From Siphonodentalium dalli (taxonomy: Eukaryota; Mollusca; Scaphopoda; Gadilida; Siphonodentaliidae): a stretch of 64,000 nucleotides of DNA. Both the position numbers and the translations under genes were made by a program. A model generated the notes under the pieces. It did no database searches. It had not been told where the DNA came from and worked only from the letters and a program-made list of their open reading frames with translations. The DNA lies in the NCBI GenBank assembly GCA_032622095.1, contig CP136063.1, positions 25,980,987 to 26,044,986 on the forward strand, written 5' to 3'. Shown in pieces: positions 22,755 to 32,932 of the stretch (position 1 is its first letter; every line of letters starts with the position of its first letter).

Positions 22755-22988
22755 TATCTGTAACATAGACTATGTAAATTACATTGTTCTATTCCGACCT
22801 CCGCTGTTTAAAACCACTTTTTTAAATTCCCTTTCGTTGCTGATATATTTTTTATTTTATATGACTCGTGTGTTCAGTACAGGAGCGTTTCTTTGGACAC
22901 GTCACACGAATCTAATTGCATCGTCTTTCTGATAAATTTAACTCTTGCATTATATATTCTGTTATATTTAGTCAGGCAGTTACTATAT
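22755..22988 (+). promoter_or_regulatory. 5' flank block of ZNF-B
   Basis: Same ordered motifs as at 13350-13607, here immediately following the palindrome. Translation of its last part gives a hydrophobic peptide in frame with ZNF-B, but the same region is out of frame at ZNF-A, so it is treated as untranslated. Confidence 0.55.
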
Positions 22989-24197
22989 ATGTACGGATCG
23001 ATGGATCTATCAGCAATGGAGACTGGAGAGGAGAGAAACACCGGGTCGGAGTTTACTTCTCAACCACAATTGGATTCGTTTAGCTGGTTGTACACTGGTA
23101 CGAAGCAACGGAATGTTCCTTTACATAAGAGGATCCACGCGGGTGACCGCCCGAATCGGTGTGATGTGTGCGATAAATCGTTTACTCAGCTGAGTAGCCT
23201 GACTACACATAAGAGGATACATACCGGAGTTCGCCCGTATCAATGTGATGTGTGCGAGAAATCATTTACTCGGTCGAGTCACCTGACGAGACATAAGATG
23301 ATCCATACCGGACATCGCCCGTATCAATGTGATGTGTGCGAGAAATCATTTACTGTGGTTGATAACCTAACTTCGCATAAGCGAATCCACGCGTGTGACC
23401 GCCCGTATCACTGTGGTGTGTGCGAGAAATCATTTACTCAGCTGAGTAGCATGACTACACATACGAGAATCCACACGGGTGATCGCCCGTATCAATGTGA
23501 TGTATGCGAGAAATCATTTACTCAGCTGAATAGCCTGACGACCCATGAGAAGATCCACACCGGAAATCGCCGATATCAGTGTGACGTGTGCGAGAAATCA
23601 TTTACTGAGTCAAGTCACCTGACGAGACATAAGAGAATCCACGATGGAGGTCGCCTGTATAAATGTGATGTGTGCGAGAAATCATTTACTGACTCGAGTC
23701 ACCTGACGAAACATAAGAGGATTCACACGGGGGATCGCCCGTATCAATGTGATGTGTGTGAGAAAGCATTTAATGACTCGAGTCATCTGGCTTCACATAA
23801 GAGAATCCACAGCGGGGATCGCCCGTATGAATGCGATGTGTGCGAGAAATCATTTACTGAGTCGAGTCACCTGACGAGACACAAGAAGATTCATACCGGA
23901 GATCACCCGTATCAATGTGATATGTGCGTGAACTCATTTACTTTTTCGAGTGACCTGACGAAACATAAGAGGATCCACACCGGGGATCGCCCGTATCAAT
24001 GTGATATGTGCGAGAAATCATTTACCCAGTCGAGTAACCTGACGAAACACAAGAGGATTCATACCGGGGATCGCCCGTATCAATGCGATGTTTGCGAGAA
24101 ATCATTTACTGGATCGAGTCACCTGACGAGGCATAGGAAGATTCACACGGGGGATCGCCCGTATCAGTGTGATGTGTGCGATAAATCATTTATTTAG
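22989..24197 (+). CDS. ZNF-B: 12-finger C2H2 protein
   Basis: 402 residues from MYGSMDLSAMETGEERN. The start is chosen because ZNF-D begins identically (MYGEMETGEERN); an in-frame ATG at 22893 lies in the shared 5' flank. After a Ser/Thr-rich leader comes the tail of a lost first finger (LHKRIHAGDRP), then twelve complete CX2CX12HX3H fingers and a thirteenth cut off by TAG at 24195 (CDVCDKSFI). Linkers are mostly HTGDRPYQ rather than TGEKP. Helix residues vary (QLSSLTT, RSSHLTR, VVDNLTS, ESSHLTR, DSSHLTK, FSSDLTK, QSSNLTK, GSSHLTR), typical of a sequence-specific nuclear DNA-binding protein. No KRAB, BTB or ZAD domain is seen. A single coding exon. The premature stop may have shortened the protein without killing it. 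Confidence 0.8.
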   Translation: MYGSMDLSAMETGEERNTGSEFTSQPQLDSFSWLYTGTKQRNVPLHKRIHAGDRPNRCDVCDKSFTQLSSLTTHKRIHTGVRPYQCDVCEKSFTRSSHLTRHKMIHTGHRPYQCDVCEKSFTVVDNLTSHKRIHACDRPYHCGVCEKSFTQLSSMTTHTRIHTGDRPYQCDVCEKSFTQLNSLTTHEKIHTGNRRYQCDVCEKSFTESSHLTRHKRIHDGGRLYKCDVCEKSFTDSSHLTKHKRIHTGDRPYQCDVCEKAFNDSSHLASHKRIHSGDRPYECDVCEKSFTESSHLTRHKKIHTGDHPYQCDMCVNSFTFSSDLTKHKRIHTGDRPYQCDMCEKSFTQSSNLTKHKRIHTGDRPYQCDVCEKSFTGSSHLTRHRKIHTGDRPYQCDVCDKSFI

Positions 24198-24500
24198 TCG
24201 AGTAACTTAGCCAAACACAAGATGATTCACACTGGATATCGCCCTTAGCAATATAAAAGAATATACACCGGTGATCGCCGGTATGGATGTGATGTGTACG
24301 AGAAATAATATACTTACTCAAGTTACCGGTACCTGACTATACATAAAAGGATCCACACGGGGTATCGCCCGTATCAATGTGATGTGTACGAGAAATAATT
24401 TACTCACTCATGTCACCTGACTATACATAAGAGGATCCACACGGGGTATCGCCCGTATCAATGTGCGAGAAATCATTCGTTGGGTCGAGTCTGACGAGAC
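24198..24500 (+). pseudogene. Decayed fingers downstream of ZNF-B
   Basis: Finger pattern continues past the stop (SSNLAKHKMIHTGYRP, then TAG) and through at least four more units with stops, Cys-to-Tyr changes and frameshifts until about 24500. Confidence 0.8.
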
Positions 24501-24542
24501 ACATGGTTATCCACACCTGTATCAATGTGAAATGTTCCAAAT

Positions 24543-24700
24543 GACACCTCGTTGGTATTAGATGAGCGGGAGAAACAACCCGTTCGGCTCTCCGCTGTTG
24601 TTTCTCCGACATAACCAATATCAACGAGGTGTCTATCTGTAGAGTATGTAAATTGCATTGTTCTATTCCGACCTCCGCTGTTTAACAACCACTTTTATAA
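24543..24700. repeat. Orphan palindrome and 5' flank fragment after ZNF-B
   Basis: Arms GACACCTCGTTGGTATTAG with GCGGGAGAAACAA (24543-24578) and TTGTTTCTCC with ATCAACGAGGTGTC (24598-24633) form the best preserved copy of the palindrome. It is followed by GTATGTAAATTGCATTG and TTCTATTCCGACCTCCGCTG, i.e. the start of the ZNF 5' flank, but no gene follows. It looks like the front of a deleted or unfinished fourth copy. Confidence 0.8.
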
Positions 24701-24719
24701 TGAGGACCACTATAAGGGG

Positions 24720-25050
24720 TGGTCATGTGTGAGGCGAATATGTTGGCCTATACATGAAAGCTGCATGGAGTGGCTATATGGTTATTGAATATGGTGTATG
24801 GGTATAACAAGAGTAACCACATAGTCATTTGTGTTGTTTATATATGGAGTGACTGTTTGGTCATGTCCGGAATGCACAGGTGCACATTGGGTGGCTCTAT
24901 TGTCATGGCTGGGTTTATATGTATACATATGTTGGTTGTATGATCATGGTTGGGGTGTATGGACAAAAATGGAGCGGTTCTATGCTTATGGGCAATGTTT
25001 ATAGGTGTACACGGAATGACTATGAGCATGGTTGTTGAAGTGTGTGGTAG
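24720..25050. repeat. GT-rich degenerate repeat shared with the ZNF-D 3' flank
   Basis: Contains AAGCTGCATGGAGTGGCTATATGG-type words (broken here for length), GGTGTATGGGTATAACAAGAG, GGAGTGACTGTTTGGTCATG and GGAATGACTATGAGCATG, all in the same order as 56570-56835. It is non-coding simple-like sequence that was duplicated with the ZNF genes. Confidence 0.8.
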
Positions 25051-25064
25051 GCCATTCAATAATG

Positions 25065-25240
25065 AATTGCGCTTTAGCGCAATTGATTGTGCTTAAGTGT
25101 AAATAATTTCACTTAAGCACAATGAATTGCGTTTAAGCGCAAATACCACATACTGTGCTTAAGCAGCAATATGGCATTTACACTTAAGCGTAATGAATTG
25201 CGCTTAAGCGCAATTGATTGCGCTTAAGCGCAATTGTCAC
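25065..25240. repeat. Array of eight 20-bp palindromes
   Basis: Eight palindromic units of the type ATTGCGCTTAAGCGCAAT. Their centres are at about 25074, 25094, 25114, 25134, 25160, 25185, 25205 and 25225, so spacings are 20, 20, 20, 26, 25, 20 and 20 bp. Seven units have TTAA at the centre (the first has TTTA). The last two copies are perfect and the middle ones are diverged. No flanking gene is apparent for 1 kb on the right; the ZNF-B 3' flank repeat is on the left. Confidence 0.9.
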
Positions 25241-25249
25241 TACTATATA

Positions 25250-26190
25250 ACCTACCCATAAACTATTGGCATGACTTGGTGTACCACCTAGCAACACAAG
25301 AGGAGCATTGGGCTAAAATTTTAACCTGTTTTAATTAGCCTGAATACTCAACAGTCAACTGTGACTATGTGTTTAACAATGATAATCCCTAATTACATAT
25401 TATCAGCACCCCTACATCCAAATAATTGATGACACCTTCCCAGAACACTAATATTTTTTATATGATTTTTTAATGTATTTTATCACAGATTTGGGCCATA
25501 ACTCTGGCCATATAGCATGCATGTGGGGTCACTGAATGAGGGATTGCTTACGGTACCTCATATAGTTTACTTATTGACTTAAATCAGGGGAAAAACCCTC
25601 TTTTCATATTATGCGCATTACTGTCCCAAAAATGCTATCGCGAGTAGTCCCAACTAATATATACAGTAGATAATATAATGCCATCACGAGTCGCTCTAAC
25701 CAAAACAAAAGGTAATACTATTGCGAGTCAGTCATTTTGATAAATAAGTCAGGCTAGCTCCTACCCGTCCAAACCAATGTCTTCTCGGACAACTGATTTC
25801 ACCTCACTATAGACTATCCATATATTGATTGATCACATGTAATCTGAGTTAATTATAATATCACATCAAGTTTTACATTTAAATGCCGCGAAGTGTTGAT
25901 TTTTTCTGAAGTCAGCAGCCAATACGATGTTGTGTTTACTACTTCCCACTTCATATCAATGGTGTTCATTTATAAAGGTTTAAGTATATCATAATGATTA
26001 TGTAAAGCACCGTGTTCAATAAAAATATAATTCTTACTATTATGATGGGGAAGTTCTATATGCCTTGCATATATCATATTATAATGTTATCACGAATAGC
26101 TCTAACCAAAACAGAAGGTAATACTATTGCGAGTCGGTCAATTTGATAAATAAGTCAGGCTAGTTCCTACCCGTCCAAACTAATGAAAAC
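25250..26190. other. Intergenic with a 105-bp direct repeat pair
   Basis: The stretch CACGAGTCGCTCTAACC, GGTAATACTATTGCGAGTC, AAGTCAGGCTAG, CTACCCGTCCAAAC is present at 25671-25780 and again at 26080-26185, about 410 bp apart, a few mismatches each. The intervening DNA has no recognised content. The second copy directly abuts the 3' end of the LINE at 26195. Confidence 0.7.
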
Positions 26191-26362
26191 AAGAAGTGAT
26201 AGATAGATAGATAATGATTTATTGGCAAAACAACATCCACACGAGGACAGTTTGCTAATACAATGGATAATAGTATACAAAACATGTGATAATAAAATAT
26301 ACAAGAACAAAATTACATAATATGCTAAGATGTACAAGGAGTCTCAGGATCGTGTATCATAT

Positions 26363-29300
26363 TTATGGTTTCCTAACTGTTATTTGCTCAGCACGAGTAT
26401 CGAAGAAGCGACGGATCAGTTTACATATTATTCGTGTTAGAGTGGGACAGTCATTTGTCAATATAGTAGTAAATTGATCGTTGGCGTTAATGCGTTGAAA
26501 ATTTGGATTATGGTTAACCATTGATTCGAGAAGCTCTCTTCGTAGTTGTGAATATGCAGTGCATTCCATAAGGAAATGTATTTCATCTTCTACGACATCA
26601 TCGCAGCAAAACACACACTTTCTATTTTCTAATTTTACTGGGGGCTGTAAATGACGCCCCTTTTCTATAGCAAGTACATGGTTACTGATTCTGAATCTGG
26701 TGAAAGCTATTCTGTCTTCCAATGATTTCGCGTTCAGAAGATAGGACTCAAGCCTATTCTCTTTCTTGTAAAGTCGATATGTTCTGAGTTTGTTGCTGCC
26801 TGATTTTGAGCAGTCGTCACTCAGGCTAGCTTGGAAGTACTCGTTATAGCTATTTTGTAAAGATTTTCGGAAATTTTTCGTTATCACGTCGGTGGCGTTA
26901 CCCGTCTCTGGTAATGTTAACCCTAGAGATTCGACTGATTTGAAAATTTATTTTGAAGATAATACCGTCCGTTGTTCTTTAACCGCATTTCGTAGAAGTT
27001 CGCAGTCCGAACGCGAGGTGACACTGATAGCATAATTCGACATTCTCAAGCTGCATCTATATACAGAGGATAGCTGCCTAGTTCTGCACGGACAGCATTA
27101 TTTGATGCATATTTTCCAGCACCTAATAAACGTTTGCAAAATTTAATATGAACTGATTCACAGGCTAGGAGATCGTGATTTTTAGATGTTATCTCGACAC
27201 CCCACAGTTCACTGCCATACAGAATTATTGGTTTGATCAGTTTATGGAACAGTTTGAGTGAAGTTAACAATGGGAGAGGTGATGTATGGTTACTCGCATT
27301 GAATAGTGAGTACATCGCTTTGAGCCCTTTAGCGCTTAAGTTTGTGATAGCTTTTGTGAACTTGCCATTACTAGAAAAGGTTATACCAAGGTACGTATAT
27401 TCCCTGACATTTTCGAGTTTGATCTCAGAGATATGAAAGGATGGAATTATTGTTGATTGTCTCGCCTGAAAAATCATGCATTTAGTTTTTTCCTCGTTAA
27501 CTTTAAGTTCATTCGCATCAGTGTAGAGTTTCAGTTTGTTTAAACAGTTTTGGAGTCCCGTGGAACTATCAGACAATAGAACGAGGTCGTCAGCGAAAAG
27601 AATATGATTGCACTGACTATCCCCGATCGTCACTGGATCACACGATTCGTCAAATATATTCCTAATGTCATCGATAAATATCTTGAATAAATTCGGTGAT
27701 AATGTGAATCCTTGCCTGACCCCAATGGTCGATAAGCAAACAGGTCCAAGTCCTCTATTTGTCTTAGTTGTGTAACAACTTGAAGAATATAGTGAACGGA
27801 TTATACGCAGTGATTGGCCCTCTACTCCGATGTGTTGCATTTTAACGAAGAGCAGTTGCCTATTCACGGTATCAAATGCCTTTCGGAAGTCTATAAAGGC
27901 AGCATACAGCGGTCGCTTCAGTGACTTATATCGTTGCACTATGGCATGCAGCCCAAACGCGCTATCAATTGTACTCTTTCCTTTAGAAAATCCGAATTGA
28001 TTTTCACTAATAATTTTATTTTTTACAAGAAAATCTGTTAATCTACGGTTTATAATTTTATTAAACAGTTTCCCAATTGTGGAGCTTAATGCTATAGCGC
28101 GGTAGTTATTCGGATCACCCTTGTCACCTTTTTTGTGGATTAAGCTGAGAATTGACTCGCTCCATGCAGTTGGGTAGTTCCCTGTGTGAAGAATTATGTT
28201 AAATATTTTGGCAAAGCCATCACTCATTAGAGGAACAATCACCTTCAAAAGCTCATTCGATACCTGGTCTGGTCCCACTGATTTATTCGATTTCAATTCT
28301 CTTGTGGCGGACAGAATTTCCTCTACCGTGATAACTTCAGTCATTTTCACAGCAGGCGAGATGCCCGAGGAGTTCATGTTTTCGTCAATGTAAATATTAT
28401 GTGAACCTGTACAAAAAAGTGACCTGAAAAATTCAACTGACCTATCAGCGTCTAAGTCATTTTCGGTGACTTTATTTTTTCGCAATTGTGATATTATTTC
28501 CCAATATTTCTTGGGATTATCTGTTTCTAGTGTATCTAAGCTATCATATAAGCATTCGTAAAAATCGCGCTTTTTCTTCTTCAACTCGCGTTTGTATGCC
28601 TTTCTATTTACGTGGAATTTTATCCGGAGTTTCCCGTCAAAGGGATTATTTCTCATATCGATAATTATTTTTGTTAGATCGCGTTTCAAATCTTTACATC
28701 TACCGTCAAACCATGGTCGTTTTCTGGGAGTAGTTTTTCGTTTGAGTGATTTTCGAGCGCATGCATGAACGTTTATGTCATGTATTAATTGCATGAAATC
28801 CCCTGTAGCAAGTGTTGTTCCTTGTTGATCTCGCGAGTACTGATAACTGTTAAAGTCTATCTGTCGCTCGTGAATTGACTGTGTTTGCGTTATGTCGTAT
28901 ACTTTCTGCCGACTTAATTCAGTCCATTTTAAGCGGAGTTGTGGCTGTGTATATTGATATTTCGTCGATGTCTTGGAACACCGTTTGCTTGGGTGTTTTA
29001 GATGTAGAACCAATTGACAATGGTCAGAAAATTCCGTGGGTAATTTGACGCAAAAATAATCAACCGACTTTAGAAAACAATCACTTATAATTATGTAATC
29101 AACCACACTGGCACCGTTGTACTGGTAGCTTGTAAAATGGCCCAAACGATCACCGGTAGTCCTACCATTAGCTATACGGAGACCAGCACCCTGGCACGTT
29201 GCTAATAAACGTCTGCCAAATGAATTCGTCTGCTTATCCATACTCGAGCGCGACTCACGCGTGTCCATTACATAATCGACGGGCAACGGCATATGTTGGT

Positions 29301-29817
29301 CCGTGTCAGATATAACATGATCCGGCAAGTCTGAAGTGCGTGCATTTAAATCTCCACCAAGAATGACGAGTTCACCGTTTGTAAATTTTGATAAAGCCTG
29401 TTCGATGTTACCAAAGATATCTTCGTCTCCATTTTTCGCTTTCCAGAAGCTTGAGTTACTAGGCGGAACATATGCCGATACAAATATAACATTGCAAGAT
29501 AAATTAATTATTTCTCCGCTAAACTCGACTGAGAGAGCTACCTCATTGATAAAATTGTGATTCTTCAGAAAAGGTTTATACTTCGACCGGAAATAAAAGG
29601 CTATTCCGCCTTTTTTAATTCTACCCTGCTTGCGACTCAGATTTAAACATTCATAGCCCGGAATATCAATATCAGAAGATTCGTCGTGCCAAGTTTCGAC
29701 TAAAGTAATAAATTCATATTTGTCTATTTGTTGTCTGAACATATTGTCATTTAGTTTGTTAGAGATACCTTGTACATTCCAGCTAGTGTACCGAACTAAT
29801 TCGGTGTAGCCTTCCAT
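26363..29817 (-). pseudogene. LINE ORF2: endonuclease and reverse transcriptase, two lesions
   Basis: Nicks the target and copies LINE RNA. From MEGYTELVRYTSWNVQGI, the EEP endonuclease shows LVETW (Glu 41), GGDLNA (Asp 156, Asn 158), VVDYIII (Asp 240) and SDHC (264-267). RT shows IDFRKAFD (about 642-649), GVRQGFTLSP (699-708) and FADDLVLLS (741-749). After residue 923 the frame breaks at about 27046 (YPLYIDAA); the reading continues in another frame as SLRMSNYAISV, meets one TAA near 26948 and runs on to 26363. That C-terminal part has KLRTYR and a C-x2-C-x9-H-x4-C knuckle (CVFC...H...C), matched by the second LINE at 57 kb. With only two lesions in about 1,150 codons, the copy is young. Confidence 0.88.
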
Positions 29818-30318
29818 AATTAAGCTAAATAGAATAATACATGTAAGAAGTCCAATGGAGCTGTCAGCCTCTAAATATTAATTGGTAGATAAAACGTGTA
29901 ATAAATTGAATATGGAAATAAAGAATTATGTATCACATTAATGGTCTAATGTGAAATAGCGGGAATAGTGAAATAAGTTGGCTATGTGATAAACAGTTTC
30001 AAGAATGTGTCAAATGTGACAACTTATTATATGTATTTGTGGTTGCGAGATATACCCTCAATAAGATCAAGAGGCAATGATAATATCAAGAGTGTTGTCT
30101 GAAATCTATGATAATGTGTTACTAATAAATGAATGTCTATGGCGATAGGGTGAACATTAAAGGCATGCCAAGTGCCGTGTAAAAATTTGAATCATGTTTG
30201 AGGTAACCCGACGAAATTAAAATGGTAATTTGATCAGCTTTATGTAGCCTCTCTTATTTTATCACTCGGTATTGATGGGGTATCTCGCACACATTATACA
30301 ACAACAATGTGGTTCTAA
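29818..30318 (-). other. Inter-ORF spacer of the LINE
   Basis: A+T-rich, no reading frame of note. It lies between the esterase ORF stop and the ORF2 start and is longer than usual for this type of LINE. Confidence 0.5.
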
Positions 30319-31014
30319 TTATTTGGTCACAAGATAAGCCTTCATTTGGGAAAGCTCATTCTTCATATTTATTACATCTTGTGCCATTTGAGAGGAGCCA
30401 TTAATCTGTCTTGACGGCTCCTGGTTATGTTGCCATCTGGATGCCTCACGTGGTGAAACAGCATCCCTTTGTCGGCGTTCCGTGCCGTGACGAATGTTTC
30501 TCCCTAGGATTTCAACGCCATCGTTACTGGGATGCCAAAAGTCGTGAAATAGATGTGACATAACACGCGTGCTACCCACGATAACATAACTACTTGCATT
30601 GTCAATGAATTGGCAACCCAGCCGCAAACACACAGATTTATAACATTCGTTGGTTTGAAGTATAATCCGATTAACACCTGTCTTACTCGGTGAGGGTAGG
30701 ACAGACGAAATCCGTATAATTGCTCCTGGATATAAACGTTTTATTGTTGTCACCACTTCACGAATTCTCCCTTCTTCTGTGTGCGAATTGTTTCTGCACG
30801 AATTTATTCCCACATGAAACGTAAATTTTGTAACATTCCCCTCTACTTTATTCACAGGATCATTTAGCCAGTTTTGAAGACCCTCTAACCGTAGCCCACC
30901 GATAGAGACTTTCTTCACGAATTCCTCTCGATGGGCTAGCCTCCTTGGGTTCACATACTGAAGAACTGAGTCTCCAACGACTAAATGTATTTGTCTGAAT
31001 TTACCGTTACTCTG
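30319..31014 (-). CDS. LINE ORF1: SGNH/GDSL-type esterase
   Basis: The frame is open from 31014 without an upstream ATG; the first ATG (30954) lies after the catalytic GDS, so the true start is missing or non-canonical. Visible blocks: LVVGDSVLQYV (block I Ser), VSIGG (block II Gly), FHVGINSC (block III, Asn) and HDFWHPSNDG (Asp-x-x-His, block V). The C-terminal 40 residues are polar with a possible short coiled coil. Esterase ORF1 proteins are known from CR1-related LINEs; their role in retrotransposition is not settled. About 500 bp separate it from ORF2. Confidence 0.78.
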   Translation of the reverse strand, partial: QSNGKFRQIHLVVGDSVLQYVNPRRLAHREEFVKKVSIGGLRLEGLQNWLNDPVNKVEGNVTKFTFHVGINSCRNNSHTEEGRIREVVTTIKRLYPGAIIRISSVLPSPSKTGVNRIILQTNECYKSVCLRLGCQFIDNASSYVIVGSTRVMSHLFHDFWHPSNDGVEILGRNIRHGTERRQRDAVSPREASRWQHNQEPSRQINGSSQMAQDVINMKNELSQMKAYLVTK

Positions 31015-31155
31015 TCAATAGGAGTTAAGGTTAAGTTATGGATAAACCTACTTATTAACGCTGAATAGGTCACTATCACCGGTTTTCTGCGATAAAGTTG
31101 CCCAGGTTCCCGAAATTGTGATAACGTTACCAGGTTGGAGAGGATTGTGATAAAG

Positions 31156-31476
31156 TTAATATTTAATCGGGACCGTTTACGTGTATATTTTTAGAACAGA
31201 CCTTTCGGATGATACCATATTGCGATATAGAGCACTAGGGCTGTTCCTATGGCGACGCACCGAAAGTCAAATGTCCCAGATTGATTGTATTGTTCCACAG
31301 ATATAAGCGATAATGAGTATAATTAACGTTTATTGGTGACAAAATTGTACAATATAATTTCTGGTCTCTGTTAACATTAACCACTATTTTTCTCTAACTA
31401 ATCAACTGCACCATTTTAGAGTAGAAAATATTCGAAATAAAATTAATATTAATCGATAGAAGCATTTCTGGATTAA
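31156..31476 (+). mobile_element. MITE-1, interior and right half
   Basis: From TTTAATCGGGACCGTTTA through GATATAAGCGATAATGAG, GTTTATTGGTGACAAAATTG, CTGGTCTCTGTTAAC and AATATTCGAAATAAAATT to GAAGCATTTCTGG. The left terminal repeat is missing where the LINE begins, and the right end is lost at 31477. Confidence 0.8.
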
Positions 31477-31582
31477 CCAAAGGATATATACCATGTATTT
31501 CTGTTTTTTATCTATACATGTAGGTTGTCGTGCACAAAAATGTGCTTAAAGACCATTAACACGTATCTTATCTTATCTTATA

Positions 31583-31785
31583 TCGCTATATGGTATCATC
31601 CGAATGGTCTGTTCTAAAAATAGACGCATAAACTGGCCCAATAAAATATTCGAATAAAATCAATACATGTATTAATGGATAGAGGCCTTTCCGGACAGGG
31701 TTCTTCAGTTCATATTAATTATTTTATTCCCATGCAACTATTTAAAATTTGTTATTTAAAGAGATAATCCAGATTTAACGCCGTA
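31583..31785 (-). mobile_element. MITE-1 fragment
   Basis: Contains TGGTATCATCCGAATGGTC, ATAAACTGGCCCAATAAAA, CCTTTCCGGACAGGG and the terminal TTTAAAGAGATAATCCAG. Confidence 0.8.
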
Positions 31786-31920
31786 AATGTCTTAGAATTC
31801 ATTTGTTTTGGCTAAAGTAAACTTTCCAAGATAATTACATACACCGGTATGCCATGTTTCAATTCAGTATCTTTTTCAATTCATAAACCACTTTTTTCAC
31901 AACACACACATATATATAAT

Positions 31921-32567
31921 GCACAGGAAATGCTTCTATCGTTTAATATTAATTTTATTTCGAATATTTTCTGGCATGAAAAGGTGTGGTTGTTTAGCTA
32001 ACGAACAATAGTGGTTACTGTTTACAGATTCCGGAAATTTTATTGTGTAATTTTGTCAGATTTTGTCACAAATGAACGTTAATTATACCGGTACTCATTA
32101 TCGTTTATAACTATGGAATAAAACATTAAAACCAATCAATCTGTGACATTTGACGTTCGGTACGTAGCTATATGAACAACCTAATGCTCAATATCGCTAT
32201 GTGGTATCAACCGAATGGCATGTTAAACGGGGGGCCCCCGGTGGTCCAGTCGGTAGAGTGCCAGGTGGATTACGCCGTCACAGGCCGTCCAGCGCTGACG
32301 AAACTGGTTCGAACCCCGTCATAGGAAGGGTGACCGGAATCGTGTATCTGGGCAAGTTTGTCAGTTGCTTTCCGGGGGTCGGTAGTTTCTACACGCAGTG
32401 GAACAATTTCCCGGTGAAATTAAGCCTGTGTGGTCTTTCCTCCACCCGTAAAATTGACAACGTCGTGTGTGCTAGAACGACGATAAACCCTTTAAAACAA
32501 ACAAACAAACAAACAGCATGTTAAACGCGCCCAATAAACTATTCGAAATAAAATCAATATTAATTGA
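31921..32567 (-). mobile_element. MITE-1 copy split by a SINE
   Basis: The left half (31921-32229) and right fragment (32516-32567) read through as one copy when the SINE and one 12-bp target duplication are removed. It ends ATCAATATTAATTGAT, directly before the next MITE-1 copy. Confidence 0.8.
32230..32515 (+). mobile_element. tRNA-derived SINE with 12-bp target-site duplication
   Basis: GCATGTTAAACG flanks the 286-bp insert on both sides (32218-32229 and 32516-32527). A box A-like TGGTCCAGTCGGTAGAG lies at about 32242 and a perfect box B GGTTCGAACCC at 32306-32316. The tail is a CTTTAAAACAAACAAAC-type A/C repeat. The middle (TTTCCTCCACCCGTAAAATTG, GAACGACGATAAACCC) recalls the conserved central domains of invertebrate SINEs, but I cannot name the family. 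Transcription would be by RNA polymerase III. Confidence 0.88.
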
Positions 32568-32932
32568 TAAAGATGGATTATCTCTTTAAATAACAAATTT
32601 GAAATAGTTGCGTGGTTATAAAATAATAAATATGAATTGAATACCCCTGTCTGAAAAGACTTATATCAATTTATGTTGATCTTATTTCGAATATTTTATT
32701 ATGAAATGAGATGATTAATTGGGACACTTTATTTGTCTATTTTTTAGAACATACCATTCATGTGATACCATATAGCGACAGAGATAATTATGCTGTTCCT
32801 ATAGCTATGTACCTAACGTTAAATGTCCCAGATTTATTGGTTGTATTGGTTTATTCCATATTTATGAGCGATAATGAGCATAATGAACGTTCATTTGTGA
32901 CCAAATTACACAATAGAATGCCTGGTCTCTGT

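Larger units (their letters stand above)
26195..31150 (-). mobile_element. Nearly full-length LINE (CR1/L2-like group) with two ORFs
   Basis: A non-LTR retrotransposon: the 3' end at 26195 has a GATAGATAGATA tail (read TATC repeats on the minus strand), ORF2 encodes EEP endonuclease plus reverse transcriptase plus a Cys/His tail, and ORF1 encodes an SGNH-type esterase. The 5' part (31015-31150) carries a short repeated GTGATAAAGTTA motif. The right end adjoins a truncated MITE-1. Clade assignment (CR1/Daphne/L2-like) rests on the EEP type, absence of RNase H and the esterase ORF1, and needs a tree. Confidence 0.85.

Noticed and set aside
22893-22988. Hydrophobic N-terminal extension of ZNF-B, possible signal peptide
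   Set aside because: The region is the shared 5' flank; at ZNF-A it is out of frame, and a signal peptide does not fit a nuclear zinc-finger protein.
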